Positions 55,601-63,540 of a DNA stretch of 64,000 nucleotides are shown in pieces. The position numbers were made by a program, and so were the translations under genes. The stretch is from Paenibacillus azoreducens (GTDB taxonomy: Bacteria; Bacillota; Bacilli; Paenibacillales; Paenibacillaceae), in contig NZ_AP025343.1 in assembly GCF_021654775.1 (NCBI RefSeq), positions 4,803,501-4,867,500 on the forward strand, written 5' to 3'. Under the pieces are notes generated by a model. The model did not search any database. It was not told the origin of the DNA and was given only the letters and a program-made list of their open reading frames with translations. Position 1 is the stretch's first letter. Each line of letters starts with the position of its first letter.

Positions 55601-56601
55601 AGCAGCGGCTCCTCTTCAATCAGCTGGCCGCTGGACAGCAGGACCACCTGCACCGGAAGCTCGACCGTTTTTTTACGCTGCTCATGACGCGCAGTTTTGC
55701 GGCGGCTCAGCCGTTGTAAAAGTTCATCCGCCAGCTGATGCGCGCTGCTGCGGCGATCCGACATGTAGCGCTGGCTCCGGTGCTCGTCCCAAGTATGCGG
55801 CAGCCATCGCATCCAGTCCCAATCTTCAGCATCCTTTTCCTCATAAAACGCGGCGAGTTTGACTTCATCCGGAGAGTGGCGCACCGCCAACTGGGCGATC
55901 ATCACCCGCAGCGAATTCATGACGGCTTCCTTATCTCCGACAATCCCGATCACCTTCGCTTGGAACAGGGGCAGTGCCACGGGCGCATCCGCAACCGTTT
56001 GAAACTCGCCTGCCAGCTCTTGCGCCGCTTCGATCAGCGAATCTTTGACATAGCCTTCCGGCCGGGGCGCTTTCACCTCAATGTAAAAAGGAAGATTTCC
56101 GGTGCCAATGCGTGTATGCAGAAAATCATCATCATGAGCGGAACGTTCCCAAAGCACGCTGCTCCGGTTTTTGACAACCTGAAAACAGACATCCGGATCG
56201 CCGTGAACTTCAAAAAGAACGTCCACCTGCTCCTTATGCCCTGCAATCAGTTGTTCCCTATATTTGTCCAGTTCCTCATGATAAAGTCTGACCCGCTGCT
56301 TAAGCTGCTCTTTATATTTTTTCTTGTTCCCCAAATAGACAAAAAACGGTATCGTATAGGATGTCAGCATCATCATTACGGAAACCATTTGAAACATCAT
56401 GTAACTGCTGTTGCCCGTTTTGCCGGTCAAATTCATGTATATATAAAACCCGATGCTAAAGATCGTCATAACGGCGGGAAGCAAAATCGAGATTAATGAA
56501 AAAGACGGCTTGCTCGGCTCGTTTTGAGGTTTCGGAATCTCGATACTGTCTTCCTTCAGCGTCGGCTTGATTCTTGGTGAGCGTTGATACAACACATTCA
56601 T
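52615..56601 (-). CDS. essC: Type VII secretion ATPase EssC/EccC-like
   Basis: A 1328-residue membrane ATPase. Two transmembrane helices lie at about 35-57 and 66-90, followed by three FtsK/SpoIIIE-like ATPase domains. The first has Walker A GTTGSGKSE near residue 490 and Walker B LVIIIDEFAQL near 592. The second has GMPGLGKTT near 820, and the third SPMEGGKTS near 1108. N-terminal FHA domains found in EssC of S. aureus and B. subtilis are not seen, so it is a shorter variant. It powers and gates substrate export. Confidence 0.92.
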   Translation of the reverse strand: MNVLYQRSPRIKPTLKEDSIEIPKPQNEPSKPSFSLISILLPAVMTIFSIGFYIYMNLTGKTGNSSYMMFQMVSVMMMLTSYTIPFFVYLGNKKKYKEQLKQRVRLYHEELDKYREQLIAGHKEQVDVLFEVHGDPDVCFQVVKNRSSVLWERSAHDDDFLHTRIGTGNLPFYIEVKAPRPEGYVKDSLIEAAQELAGEFQTVADAPVALPLFQAKVIGIVGDKEAVMNSLRVMIAQLAVRHSPDEVKLAAFYEEKDAEDWDWMRWLPHTWDEHRSQRYMSDRRSSAHQLADELLQRLSRRKTARHEQRKKTVELPVQVVLLSSGQLIEEEPLLPLLLEDAAEIDACTIILSERKETLPMQCHLIVDVGKEKGHYSLKREDGTFEQMSFVPDNLGLDKVDALSRYMAPIRLKRSLASDIPEVLTLFEMLNIKTAADLDVERRWRNNRYPESLPVPFGVRAGGKNVNLNIHDKIERQGHGPHGLIAGTTGSGKSEVIQSIVASLAAEFHPHDLAFMLIDYKGGGMSNTFVHLPHVVATITNLSSSLMERAKVSLKAELVRRQKILNDAGNLQHIDEYYKLLRREGGQPLPHLVIIIDEFAQLKKDQPEFMDELISIAAIGRTLGVHLILATQKPAGVVDDKIWSNSRFRICLRVQDEGDSRDMLKIPNAAWINKPGRGYFQVGSDELFEEVQFAWSGAPYVEQTDSPGRIVPTEIALNGKRENLLTTSMSAANLQMEQPPKQLQVFIDKLAEAAKEEGIPRLQGPWLPPLPDRLELEVLPGIHIHPAAEELEGLVGIIDDLPNQSQRPLHIPLQQGHWAVYGMPGLGKTTFVQTLLMSLALRYPPQAWYGYIVDMGRMMRDFAGLPHIGGVMMAEEDDRIKRLFRFLMKTVSVRKEMFAETGVKTAAAYRRSQAGPLPEMLIVIDGYLNFRNSYPDENEMLEFILREGGNLGITFVITSNRISDIFEKVRSNIASAVTFELADPSDYYYAVGRPARNPGSMPPGRGLVKGNVPPLEFQAALPAAGNDEAERSLALRSLIQGITVRYPDVHAPLIKKLPERIMLPELMPHAESYRPERGLNAAFKVPVGLFTDDLEPFELDLREGPHFIVASPMEGGKTSFLLTWMLSLAYHYSPDHLHMYTIDSRYGSRGLAELRELPHVQGSASKEEELALLIGRVYDQVQQRGSGEGNPAILLAIDDADILAKQLNDFMIKEQLGTIVRLGRDRNVHVLLSGVPADFPTFGVDWFNDVKACQSGFLFGTLDPNDLSFFRIPFSESGNASGGLKLLPPGQGYYIKRKFTRVKAAMPFDAEWSGNRWVTEIRDRWHVVV

Positions 56602-56671
56602 GATGCGTCAGCTCCTCCCCTTTTCCCACACATTGCTATGTATTTTGTAAATTGATAGAAACCACCCGGTG

Positions 56672-57004
56672 TTACTCCCCTATCCCTTCAATCGTACCAT
56701 CCTGAAACAGGTTCCTTCTCCCATAGACTGGAGCCTCTTCGTCAGTCGTGGAAAAAGCGCGCTGAAGCCGCACCAGACAGCCTTCCCTCAAACCCGCTTC
56801 CGCTATATTTTGCTGGTCACGGATCGTAAACCACAGCCCGTCCGGAAATTTCCCTTCCAATATATATTGCTGACCCGCCCGCGGCGCCTCTCCATAAACC
56901 CTCATGCCCAGCATCTCTTTCAATTGAAGCACGGGATAGTCATCCGGAGCGTCTATATCAAACCAGTCTCTCTCCTGACGGCTTTTGATAACGGTAAGAA
57001 TCAA
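56672..57004 (-). CDS. EsaB/YukD-like ubiquitin-fold protein
   Basis: A 110-residue protein. Residues 1-80 fit the ubiquitin-like fold of YukD/EsaB (MILTVIKSRQERDWFDIDAP; GLREGCLVRLQRAF), with a short tail. EsaB is a small cytosolic T7SS component of regulatory or assembly role. It begins the T7SS-like operon, after AGAGGTG, and is followed by essC. Confidence 0.85.
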   Translation of the reverse strand: MILTVIKSRQERDWFDIDAPDDYPVLQLKEMLGMRVYGEAPRAGQQYILEGKFPDGLWFTIRDQQNIAEAGLREGCLVRLQRAFSTTDEEAPVYGRRNLFQDGTIEGIGE

Positions 57005-57065
57005 TATTTTACACCTCTGGTCACTTCAAAATCTATACTTCTTAAGATACAATAACTACTAAGAT

Positions 57066-57094
57066 AATGTAACACCCATACATAATTATGTCAA
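57066..57094 (-). promoter_or_regulatory. Promoter of the T7SS-like operon
   Basis: On the minus strand -35 TTGACA (57089-57094) and -10 TACATT (57066-57071) are 17 bases apart, 62 bases before the EsaB-like start. The remainder of 57095-57330 is AT-rich and shows nothing further. Confidence 0.7.
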
Positions 57095-57366
57095 TTTGTG
57101 ACAAAATAACTATTTTAAATCATTGAAAACAAAAAAAGAATAGGTTTATAGAACCATTTATCCAATTTGATATTCCTTATCATGAAATAAAAACCATTTT
57201 CAAGAAAAAATAATACGATGATATTCTATGTTTAGACAGCAGCTCATTCGTTATGAATCTTTGAAAAATTTTGCACAATTTAAGAAACTATAAGCTTTCT
57301 TTAAGGTATTTTTAATAATCGGGGTTTACAATGCAACTATGGAATAACACGAATGAGGTGATTTCT

Positions 57367-57606
57367 ATGAGAATGTTAATTAATTTTCAGAACAAGCTGG
57401 TCCCAGTTTACTTTACTACCGAAAACAAACAATCCATTCAAAAAATACTTAAGCTGCTCAGCGGCACCTTGGAAAATAAAATTCAAAACGGTAAAAGAGC
57501 ACTGAAACAGTGCTTAAGTTCACTGATCAGCATCGAAATCGAAGGCTCCGAAGCGATCCTTCACAGCAAAAGCGAAAACGACACTTTGGCATTGTCCCTC
57601 TATTAA
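57367..57606 (+). CDS. Small hypothetical protein
   Basis: A 79-residue protein (MRMLINFQNKLVPVYFTTEN; GSEAILHSKSENDTLALSLY) of mixed strand and helix. GAGGTG precedes the ATG at 57367. The stop overlaps the stem of a terminator. Family not recognised. It is divergent from the T7SS operon. Confidence 0.6.
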   Translation: MRMLINFQNKLVPVYFTTENKQSIQKILKLLSGTLENKIQNGKRALKQCLSSLISIEIEGSEAILHSKSENDTLALSLY

Positions 57607-57619
57607 GAGGGATTTTTTC
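57595..57619 (+). terminator. Terminator
   Basis: CCCTCT pairs with AGAGGG over a 4-base loop, followed by ATTTTTT. The stem overlaps the stop codon. Confidence 0.8.
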
Positions 57620-57629
57620 TTGCCTGAAA

Positions 57630-57754
57630 ATAGCCCCACAAAGAGTATCGGAAAGAAGTCCGACGCCTGAAAGGCGCTTTTGCGAAGCAAAAGTACTCAG
57701 TGACGAGAGTAGCCTTTGAAGCTTATTCCGATTACTTTGCGGGGACCCCGGATA
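57630..57754 (+). repeat. CCCCACAAAG dyad repeat, long copy 1
   Basis: Left arm CCCCACAAAGAGTATCGGAA pairs with right arm TTCCGATTACTTTGCGGGG. Inner hairpins GCGCC/GGCGC and TTTTGCGAAGCAAAA lie between. Confidence 0.8.
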
Positions 57755-57761
57755 TATGTCA

Positions 57762-57788
57762 AAAAAGGAGCTTCACCTCGAAGCCCCT
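57762..57788 (-). terminator. Terminator of the 43-residue ORF
   Basis: Minus-strand GGGGCTTCGAGGTGAAGCTCC folds to a stem and ends in TTTTTT. Confidence 0.7.
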
Positions 57789-57852
57789 TGCAGTTAGCAT
57801 ACTTATATTATGAGCATATCCTGGTTTTCAGAGGATGCCCTGTCCTTATTGG

Positions 57853-57984
57853 CTAAATCCATTTCACTGCTTCCTGTGCCTTGCGGATGCGGAGTTGGAA
57901 CAGCTTCAGCAAATTGGCGCGCGTGTTCGTGTTCTCTTCCATGCAGGCGTCCAGTTTTCTCAAAATAAACCGGTCAATGGACAT
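57853..57984 (-). CDS. Small protein of 43 residues
   Basis: ATG 57984 follows a very good AAAGGAGATG site. The product is MSIDRFILRKLDACMEENTN, then TRANLLKLFQLRIRKAQEAV and KWI: basic and helical. A terminator follows about 65 bases later. No homologue is recognised. Confidence 0.55.
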   Translation of the reverse strand: MSIDRFILRKLDACMEENTNTRANLLKLFQLRIRKAQEAVKWI

Positions 57985-58076
57985 GCCGATCATCTCCTTT
58001 TCATATCACCCAGGAATATTTTTCCTCTCCATCTTATTTACCCGTACCGCCGTTTTCGAATCATTCAGGATTGGTC

Positions 58077-58604
58077 TCATCGATGCAGCACGCGCTCCGC
58101 CTCCCAGGTTAACATCATCATCAAAATGTGAATGACAATGGAGGCCAGAATCAGCATGATGGCGAGAAATACAGCCAGCAGCGGAACGAACGGGGCGACC
58201 AACACCACGATAAACGTTGCGGTTGCGATAACAAAATACCATCTCCAGCGCTGGATTGCTTTGGTTTGAAATGCATGGAAACCTTTGCGACCCGCCAATT
58301 CGCTGATGCCATTACACATTTGAAATATAAGATACAGCTTCAGGAAGTAGAGCACGACGTTAAGCAGGAAGTAAAACAGCCATGATTGGGGCGGCATCCA
58401 GGTGAAAATCAACATTAGAGCCGAAAAGAAGATCAAGATTACCGACATGTTTTTCGCCTTGCGGAAATGCTCCGATTTGCCCTCCAACTTGAGGAAACCG
58501 ACAAAAAATAGAACATACCCGATCACATCCGGGAGCACGTCAAAACCGTTAATGCGGATGTCGATCAAAAACAGAAACCCCCAAAACAAGTGCAAAAAGC
58601 CCAT
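58077..58604 (-). CDS. Conserved membrane protein
   Basis: A 175-residue protein with five or six hydrophobic helices (GFLHLFWGFLFLIDIR; IGYVLFFVGFLKL; and a long VLVAPFVPLLAVFLAIML segment). ATG 58604 follows GGGAGGTGG. Family not recognised. Confidence 0.7.
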   Translation of the reverse strand: MGFLHLFWGFLFLIDIRINGFDVLPDVIGYVLFFVGFLKLEGKSEHFRKAKNMSVILIFFSALMLIFTWMPPQSWLFYFLLNVVLYFLKLYLIFQMCNGISELAGRKGFHAFQTKAIQRWRWYFVIATATFIVVLVAPFVPLLAVFLAIMLILASIVIHILMMMLTWEAERVLHR

Positions 58605-58723
58605 ACCTCCACCTCCCGCAGCTTCCTTCATTTTATATATGGAGGAGGCAAGCCCGATTATAACCTCACTGGAAAACCCTTTCATTCAAAATATTCTATT
58701 TTTGTCCCCGCTTCCGCGCTTTC

Positions 58724-59815
58724 TCAGCCTTCGTCATGCATTCGTTTATTCCAATACGAAGACTTGCGACGAACCGGCTCCTTTACGGAGCGGTCCATCC
58801 GGTTCATTTTGCGCTGTGCCCGCGCTTCCTTTTTCATTTGGAACATAAGCTCCCGCTGGGTTTTACGGTAGTTTTGCAGCCTTTTTTCATCCAGTTCACC
58901 GTTCTCTACCGCCTGGCGAACCGCACAATCTGCCTCGTCCTCGTGCCGGCAATCGGCGAACCTGCAGCCTTCGGCAATCGCCTCGATATCTGTAAACACC
59001 TGTTCCAAGCCGCCGTCATCATCATACAGCTGAAGTTCCCGCATTCCCGGCGTGTCGACCATCAGGCCGCCTTGCGGCAGCAGGAACAACTCCCGATGGG
59101 TCGTTGTATGACGTCCCCGACTGTCCCCTTCGCGGATGTCCTGCGTCTTTTGGCTTGCGCTTTCCGCTATCCAATTGACAATCGTTGATTTCCCGCAACC
59201 GGATGAACCCGTGAGCGCCACCGTTACCCCATCCTTTAGATAAGCCGTTACCATCTCTTTTCCCATGTTTTCCAGCGCGCTGACCACATGTACGGGCACA
59301 CCCGGCGCAATCAGCTCCATTTCCGCGGCTTTGAGGTCCGCATCATCGCATAAATCCGCTTTGCTGAGCAAAATAACCGGATTGACGCCGCTGTTCCAGG
59401 CCATAATGAGATAACGCTCCATCCTTCTTGGATTGTAGTCGTCATTAAGCGAAGTAACGAGGAACAAAATATCGACGTTAGCGGCAATAAGCTGCTCTTG
59501 CGCCGACTTCATCCCCGCCTTTTGCCTGGAGATGCTCGTTTTCCGCTCCATTACGCCATGAATAATGCCGCGCTCTTCCCCTTCAAGCCGCTGCAGCTCA
59601 ACCCAATCGCCAACTGCAGGATAAGCGCCTCCGCTCTGAAGGGCATGTTTCATTTTGCCCGACATTTCGCCCCAGATCTCTCCTTCCTCTGTCATCACCT
59701 TGTACTTCTGGCCGAAATCCGCAGTGATTCTCCCCGGATTGTGAAGCCCGCGATCTTCCTTGCTCCATGCTTGGTCCCAATTGGCACTCCAGCCGTATTG
59801 CATCAATTTGTTCAA
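58724..59815 (-). CDS. rsgA: Ribosome small-subunit-dependent GTPase A (RsgA)
   Basis: A circularly permuted GTPase acting in late 30S assembly. The 363-residue protein has an N-terminal OB domain, the G4 motif LLSKADLCDD before the P-loop GSSGCGKSTIVN near residue 205, DTPGMREL, and a C-terminal zinc cluster (CRFADCRHEDEADCAVR). The P-loop has SGCGKS instead of the usual SGVGKS, so it may be a paralogue. TTG 59815 is chosen since AGGGGG lies eight bases before it. A 29-residue ORF and two terminators lie upstream. Confidence 0.88.
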   Translation of the reverse strand: MNKLMQYGWSANWDQAWSKEDRGLHNPGRITADFGQKYKVMTEEGEIWGEMSGKMKHALQSGGAYPAVGDWVELQRLEGEERGIIHGVMERKTSISRQKAGMKSAQEQLIAANVDILFLVTSLNDDYNPRRMERYLIMAWNSGVNPVILLSKADLCDDADLKAAEMELIAPGVPVHVVSALENMGKEMVTAYLKDGVTVALTGSSGCGKSTIVNWIAESASQKTQDIREGDSRGRHTTTHRELFLLPQGGLMVDTPGMRELQLYDDDGGLEQVFTDIEAIAEGCRFADCRHEDEADCAVRQAVENGELDEKRLQNYRKTQRELMFQMKKEARAQRKMNRMDRSVKEPVRRKSSYWNKRMHDEG

Positions 59816-59849
59816 ATAAAATCCCCCTAATCAGGTATTGATATATTTA

Positions 59850-59915
59850 GAAAACGTCTGTCGACGTACTTCCCGAGAGCCAAACCGCATTTGAGCGGTT
59901 ATGTTTCTTTCGCAT
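59850..59915 (+). repeat. Three-hairpin interspersed repeat, truncated copy
   Basis: AAAACGTCTGTCGACGTACTT then CCGCATTTGAGCGG: hairpins 1 and 2 are kept, the third is absent. Upstream of rsgA. Confidence 0.6.
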
Positions 59916-59949
59916 TCCCCATCCGTTCAATCCAACGATTCAATGCCAA

Positions 59950-59988
59950 AAAAACTAAAATAACCCCGGAGCAAACGGCTCCGGGGTA
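59950..59988 (-). terminator. Second terminator before rsgA
   Basis: Minus-strand ACCCCGGAGCC pairs with GCTCCGGGGT, then TATTTTAGTTTTTTT. Confidence 0.8.
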
Positions 59989-60011
59989 CCATGCATGCGT
60001 GCATGCAAGCA

Positions 60012-60044
60012 TTAAAAAACCGCGGAGAACGATGGTCTCCGCGG
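60012..60044 (-). terminator. First terminator before rsgA
   Basis: Minus-strand CCGCGGAGAC pairs with TCTCCGCGG around a short loop, then TTTTTT. It directly follows the 29-codon ORF. Confidence 0.85.
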
Positions 60045-60075
60045 CATATTGAAACAGGGTTCCATCATGTCCATA

Positions 60076-60165
60076 TCAGAACATGAGAACCTGCTTAGCC
60101 CGATGAAAGGAGACCGATTGACAATCCAAACGTACGATGGTAACAAGCAATGTTTTGTTTTTCAT
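60076..60165 (-). CDS. 29-residue ORF, possible leader peptide
   Basis: ATG 60165 follows AAAGGAGACG. The product is MKNKTLLVTIVRLDCQSVSF plus HRAKQVLMF. A near-consensus promoter precedes it and two terminators follow before rsgA. It could be a regulatory leader or a free small protein. No homologue is known to me. Confidence 0.55.
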   Translation of the reverse strand: MKNKTLLVTIVRLDCQSVSFHRAKQVLMF

Positions 60166-60198
60166 GTTTTATCGTCTCCTTTCCTGTCATATGCTGAC

Positions 60199-60228
60199 AT
60201 CATAACCATATGAGCAAAGCATTGTCAA
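60199..60228 (-). promoter_or_regulatory. Promoter of the 29-residue ORF
   Basis: Minus-strand -35 TTGACA (60223-60228) and -10 TATGAT (60199-60204), spacer 18. The remaining bases up to the ypdA start contain a TATAAT at 60403-60408 on the plus strand and no gene. Confidence 0.75.
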
Positions 60229-60478
60229 GCCTTTTTTTCTCCCGATTGGAATTTCAAAGCGGATCCATTTCATAAATTTTCGATTTTGGGCAAAATAAAC
60301 CGGAATTATAAGTCCAGCCAGCAAGGCGGCCTGCTGTCTAACTTAGCCCTGCCCTCTCTTCATAAAGGAATCCGCCGCCGATTTGTCATGGCTTCATCCT
60401 TGTATAATACGTGTGAATTGCGATACGATGAATGATGAATATAGAATTGCCTTAAAGAACAAGAGGAGGAAGCAAACC

Positions 60479-61474
60479 ATGCAAGACGTTATTATTATCG
60501 GGGCCGGACCATGCGGTCTGTCAGCAGCGATTGAATGCGAACGCCGCGGCCTTTCTACACATATCATCGAAAAGCATAGTCTGGTGCATTCCATCTATTT
60601 GTACCCGACCCATATGCAGTTCTTCAGCACGGCAGAGCTGCTCGAAATCGGGGATATTCCTTTCCCTTCTCCAAATGAAAAGCCTTTCCGCTATGAAGCG
60701 TTATCCTACTATCGGAAGGTAGCGGATCATTACAATTTGTCCATCTCCCAATATGAAGAAGCTGTTTCCGTGGAAAGCCTGGCGGATCAGACCTTTATCG
60801 TACATACGGTAGACCGCTCCGGTCAGAAGCAGCGATACGAAGCACGCAATGTGGTCATTTCCACAGGATATTTTGACCATCCGAATTATATTGGCGTTCC
60901 GGGGGAAGACCTCGACAAGGTTACGCATTACTTCCGTGAAGCCCATCCTTACACAGGAATGAAGGTCGCCATCATCGGCGGCAGCAATTCGGCAGTCGAC
61001 GCAGCTATGGAGCTGATTCGCGTCGGCGCGCAGATCGATATGATTTACCGCGGCGAAGAGGTATCCGAAAACATTAAACCTTGGGTTCGACCGGTATTTG
61101 AAGCGATGGTGCAAAAGGAAAAAATCGAGGTCCACGTTCAATCCACCGTAACGGAAATCCGTCAGAATAGCATTTCGATCCGCAATCATGATGGGCAGAT
61201 CACCGAAATCGAGAACGATTTCGTCCTTGCCCTGACCGGATTCCGTCCTGACCGCAAGCTCCTTACATCCTGCGGAGTCGAACTTGACGGCGATATGGAG
61301 AAACCGGTATTTAATCCTGAGACCATGGAAAGCAATGTGCCGGGACTGTACGTTGCCGGGGTTATCGCTTCCGGCCGGAACGCAAACGAGGTGTTTATTG
61401 AAACCGGACGCCGGCACGGCCTGGCGATTGCAGAGCATATTTCGGCTTCGCGCCGAACCGCTCAGACGGATTGA
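60479..61474 (+). CDS. ypdA: YpdA-family FAD/NAD(P)-binding oxidoreductase
   Basis: A 331-residue flavoprotein proposed to reduce bacillithiol disulfide. The first nucleotide fold is VIIIGAGPCGLSAAIECERR at the start, and the second KVAIIGGSNSAVDAAMELIR near residue 160. An FAD-binding PGLYVAGVIASGRN lies near residue 290. ATG 60479 follows AAGAGGAGG. It is followed by a DUF441 gene. Confidence 0.92.
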   Translation: MQDVIIIGAGPCGLSAAIECERRGLSTHIIEKHSLVHSIYLYPTHMQFFSTAELLEIGDIPFPSPNEKPFRYEALSYYRKVADHYNLSISQYEEAVSVESLADQTFIVHTVDRSGQKQRYEARNVVISTGYFDHPNYIGVPGEDLDKVTHYFREAHPYTGMKVAIIGGSNSAVDAAMELIRVGAQIDMIYRGEEVSENIKPWVRPVFEAMVQKEKIEVHVQSTVTEIRQNSISIRNHDGQITEIENDFVLALTGFRPDRKLLTSCGVELDGDMEKPVFNPETMESNVPGLYVAGVIASGRNANEVFIETGRRHGLAIAEHISASRRTAQTD

Positions 61475-61528
61475 TATGCCTGGTTCGCTTGGGATTTACG
61501 ATTACGGACGGATAGGAGCTGAAGCCGC

Positions 61529-61972
61529 ATGGATATGACTTCGCTAATCCTGCTGCTGCTTGCGGCACTTGGAATCATCAGCAGCAACACTCCCATTACG
61601 GTTGCCATGATTGTTTTGCTGCTGCTTAGGGTGCTGCATTTGAATCAGGCTTTCCCCTGGCTCGAAAAATACGGCCTTACGCTCGGCATCATCATTCTGA
61701 CCATCGGCGTCATGACCCCCGTAGCAAGCGGCAAAATGAGCCTGCAGATGCTCGGCGAATCCTTCTTGAACTGGAAGTCGCTGCTTGCCATCGCTATTGG
61801 GATGCTGGTAGCTTATTTAGGCGGGCGCGGCGCTTCGCTTATGGCTGCCAATCCTACGATTGTCGCCGGCTTACTGGTCGGCACCGTTCTCGGCGTAGCC
61901 TTCTTCAAAGGCGTCCCGGTTGGTCCGTTGATTGCCGCTGGCATTCTGTCGCTGCTTATCGGCAGGAGCTGA
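61529..61972 (+). CDS. DUF441-family membrane protein
   Basis: A 147-residue protein with four hydrophobic helices. [20 protein letters not shown] near residue 49 and [20 protein letters not shown] near residue 110 match the DUF441 (YeaL/YtwI) family. The function is unknown. AGGAGC precedes the ATG. A terminator follows. Confidence 0.88.
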   Translation: MDMTSLILLLLAALGIISSNTPITVAMIVLLLLRVLHLNQAFPWLEKYGLTLGIIILTIGVMTPVASGKMSLQMLGESFLNWKSLLAIAIGMLVAYLGGRGASLMAANPTIVAGLLVGTVLGVAFFKGVPVGPLIAAGILSLLIGRS

Positions 61973-62025
61973 CAAGCAGCTTGTCCCACCTGAAGCTCAG
62001 CTGTCGTGTCAAACGCCCATACTGC

Positions 62026-62066
62026 AAACCGGCGTCGATTCTTCAAATCGACGCCGGTTTGTTTTT
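62026..62066 (+). terminator. Terminator
   Basis: AAACCGGCGTCGATT pairs with AATCGACGCCGGTTT around a 4-base loop and ends GTTTTT. Confidence 0.9.
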
Positions 62067-62101
62067 GCTTTCACCTGGTTCGCGCGATTCTTCATTGCAA
62101 T

Positions 62102-62275
62102 TTATATCGGTTCGTAACCGTCCTTCAGCTTTTCTTTCTTTGTTTCAGCAATATTGCCCATTGAGCGGGGAAACTCCCTATTTTCATTTATCGATTTAAA
62201 AATAAGAAACGGCAGGGCAATCACCGCAATCAATCCCAATAACAGTCCGAAAAGAAGTGCTTTCAAGTTATGCAT
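62102..62275 (-). CDS. Small membrane protein
   Basis: A 57-residue protein with one hydrophobic helix (LKALLFGLLLGLIAVIALPF) and a charged tail (ENREFPRSMGNIAETKKEKL). ATG 62275 follows GGAGGT. Function unknown. Confidence 0.65.
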   Translation of the reverse strand: MHNLKALLFGLLLGLIAVIALPFLIFKSINENREFPRSMGNIAETKKEKLKDGYEPI

Positions 62276-62597
62276 TTCGTCTACCTCCAGCTGCTTTTTT
62301 CTACACTGTATTCGGCTGCAATAAAAAGGTGCAGGAAATGCAACAAAGCATTGAGCAAATCTCAACAATAACCGTCCAGATCATTAATATGATTCTCGGT
62401 GAAAGACAGCCGCCTAAAGCATTTCTCCCCGTCTGCCGGGAATGGGGACGGTCAGAGCAAATGCATTTTTGGCTCTGCGGAAATGAAGTGTCTTGTTGCA
62501 ATATTTTCAACAATTTAAAATCGGAAAAGCACTTTTTCTCAACGCCCCTATATACTGTCGTATGAACTGAATTTGCATGAGAGAGGAGCTTTTGCAC

Positions 62598-63230
62598 ATG
62601 GTTTGGCTTATGGTCCTTGGCTTAGCGATTTCATCCAGCATCGACAATCTGGGAGTAGGGATTACTTACGGCATTCGGGGGATTCGGATACGTTTTCTAT
62701 CCAATGTAGTCATATCCGTCATTTGTTTCTTATTCAGCGCGGCCGGCATCTATTTCGGTCAATGGGTCTCCAAGGTTCTTCCGGGAATTTTTCCGATACT
62801 GCTCGGGGCTTTTCTGCTTGCGATCATCGGTATTCGCATCATTTTGCTGGCGGTTCCACGCCGTCCGAAAAATGTACAGCAGCCTGAAAACGGCGAAACA
62901 ACCAAGAAAGGATGGCGCGGAATACTTAAAAACCCCGAGCGGGTGGATTGGGATCAATCCGGAGACATCGGCTGGGCGGAAACCATTGTTCTCGGGATCG
63001 CCCTCTCCGCCAATGCGCTTACCAGCGGGCTCGGGGCAGGACTGCTCGGATTGCCGCCGCTTTATATCGCCATTACCGCTTCGATTGCCAGTTTCGTAAC
63101 GGTGTGGCTCGGAGTTATCCTTGGCGCCAAGGTAGCCCATATCCGGATCGGCTCCTTTTCGGTCGGGCAGTTCGGTACGCTGATCAGCGGGGTTTTGCTG
63201 CTCGTTATCGCTGTGAACACATTCTTTTAA
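62598..63230 (+). CDS. ytaF: Sporulation membrane protein YtaF
   Basis: A 210-residue membrane protein with six helices resembling the MntP/YtaF fold: MVLGLAISSSIDNLGVGITY near the start and the repeated IVLGIALSANALTSGLGAGL near residue 135. The two similar S-x-D/N-x blocks suggest internal duplication. ATG 62598 follows AGAGGAG. YtaF is annotated as a sporulation protein; substrate uncertain. Confidence 0.88.
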   Translation: MVWLMVLGLAISSSIDNLGVGITYGIRGIRIRFLSNVVISVICFLFSAAGIYFGQWVSKVLPGIFPILLGAFLLAIIGIRIILLAVPRRPKNVQQPENGETTKKGWRGILKNPERVDWDQSGDIGWAETIVLGIALSANALTSGLGAGLLGLPPLYIAITASIASFVTVWLGVILGAKVAHIRIGSFSVGQFGTLISGVLLLVIAVNTFF

Positions 63231-63241
63231 GAACGGGATTA

Positions 63242-63368
63242 AATAACCCCACAAAGAGTATCGGAAAGAAGTAAGGGCGCCTCTCACAGAGGGGCGCTTT
63301 TGCGAAGCAAAAGTACTGAGTGGAGCCTATGCTTCGATGCTTGTTCCAAATACTTTGCGGGGATTCCA
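63242..63368 (+). repeat. CCCCACAAAG dyad repeat, long copy 2
   Basis: Left arm CCCCACAAAGAGTATCGGAA, inner hairpin GCGCCTCTCACAGAGGGGCG, a second TTTTGCGAAGCAAAA hairpin, and right arm ending CTTTGCGGGG. The inner hairpin differs from the copy at 57630 but keeps base pairing. Confidence 0.8.
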
Positions 63369-63395
63369 AACAACCATAAATTCTATCATCTAAAA

Positions 63396-63456
63396 AACAA
63401 AAGAGGTCGGCAGGGAACAACGCAAACTTACGCGTTTCCCGCCAACCTCTTTTTTA
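63396..63456. terminator. Terminator between ytaF and the ABC gene
   Basis: AAAAGAGGT...GGGAA pairs with TTCCC...ACCTCTTTTTT in a long stem. It is likely to act for both convergent genes. Confidence 0.8.
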
Positions 63457-63540
63457 TTGATATCATTGCTCAATCCAGTTTCAAATAATAAATTCAATGG
63501 CTTGATTGGACGCTCTTCAATTGGATCGCTCTACTCCAAG

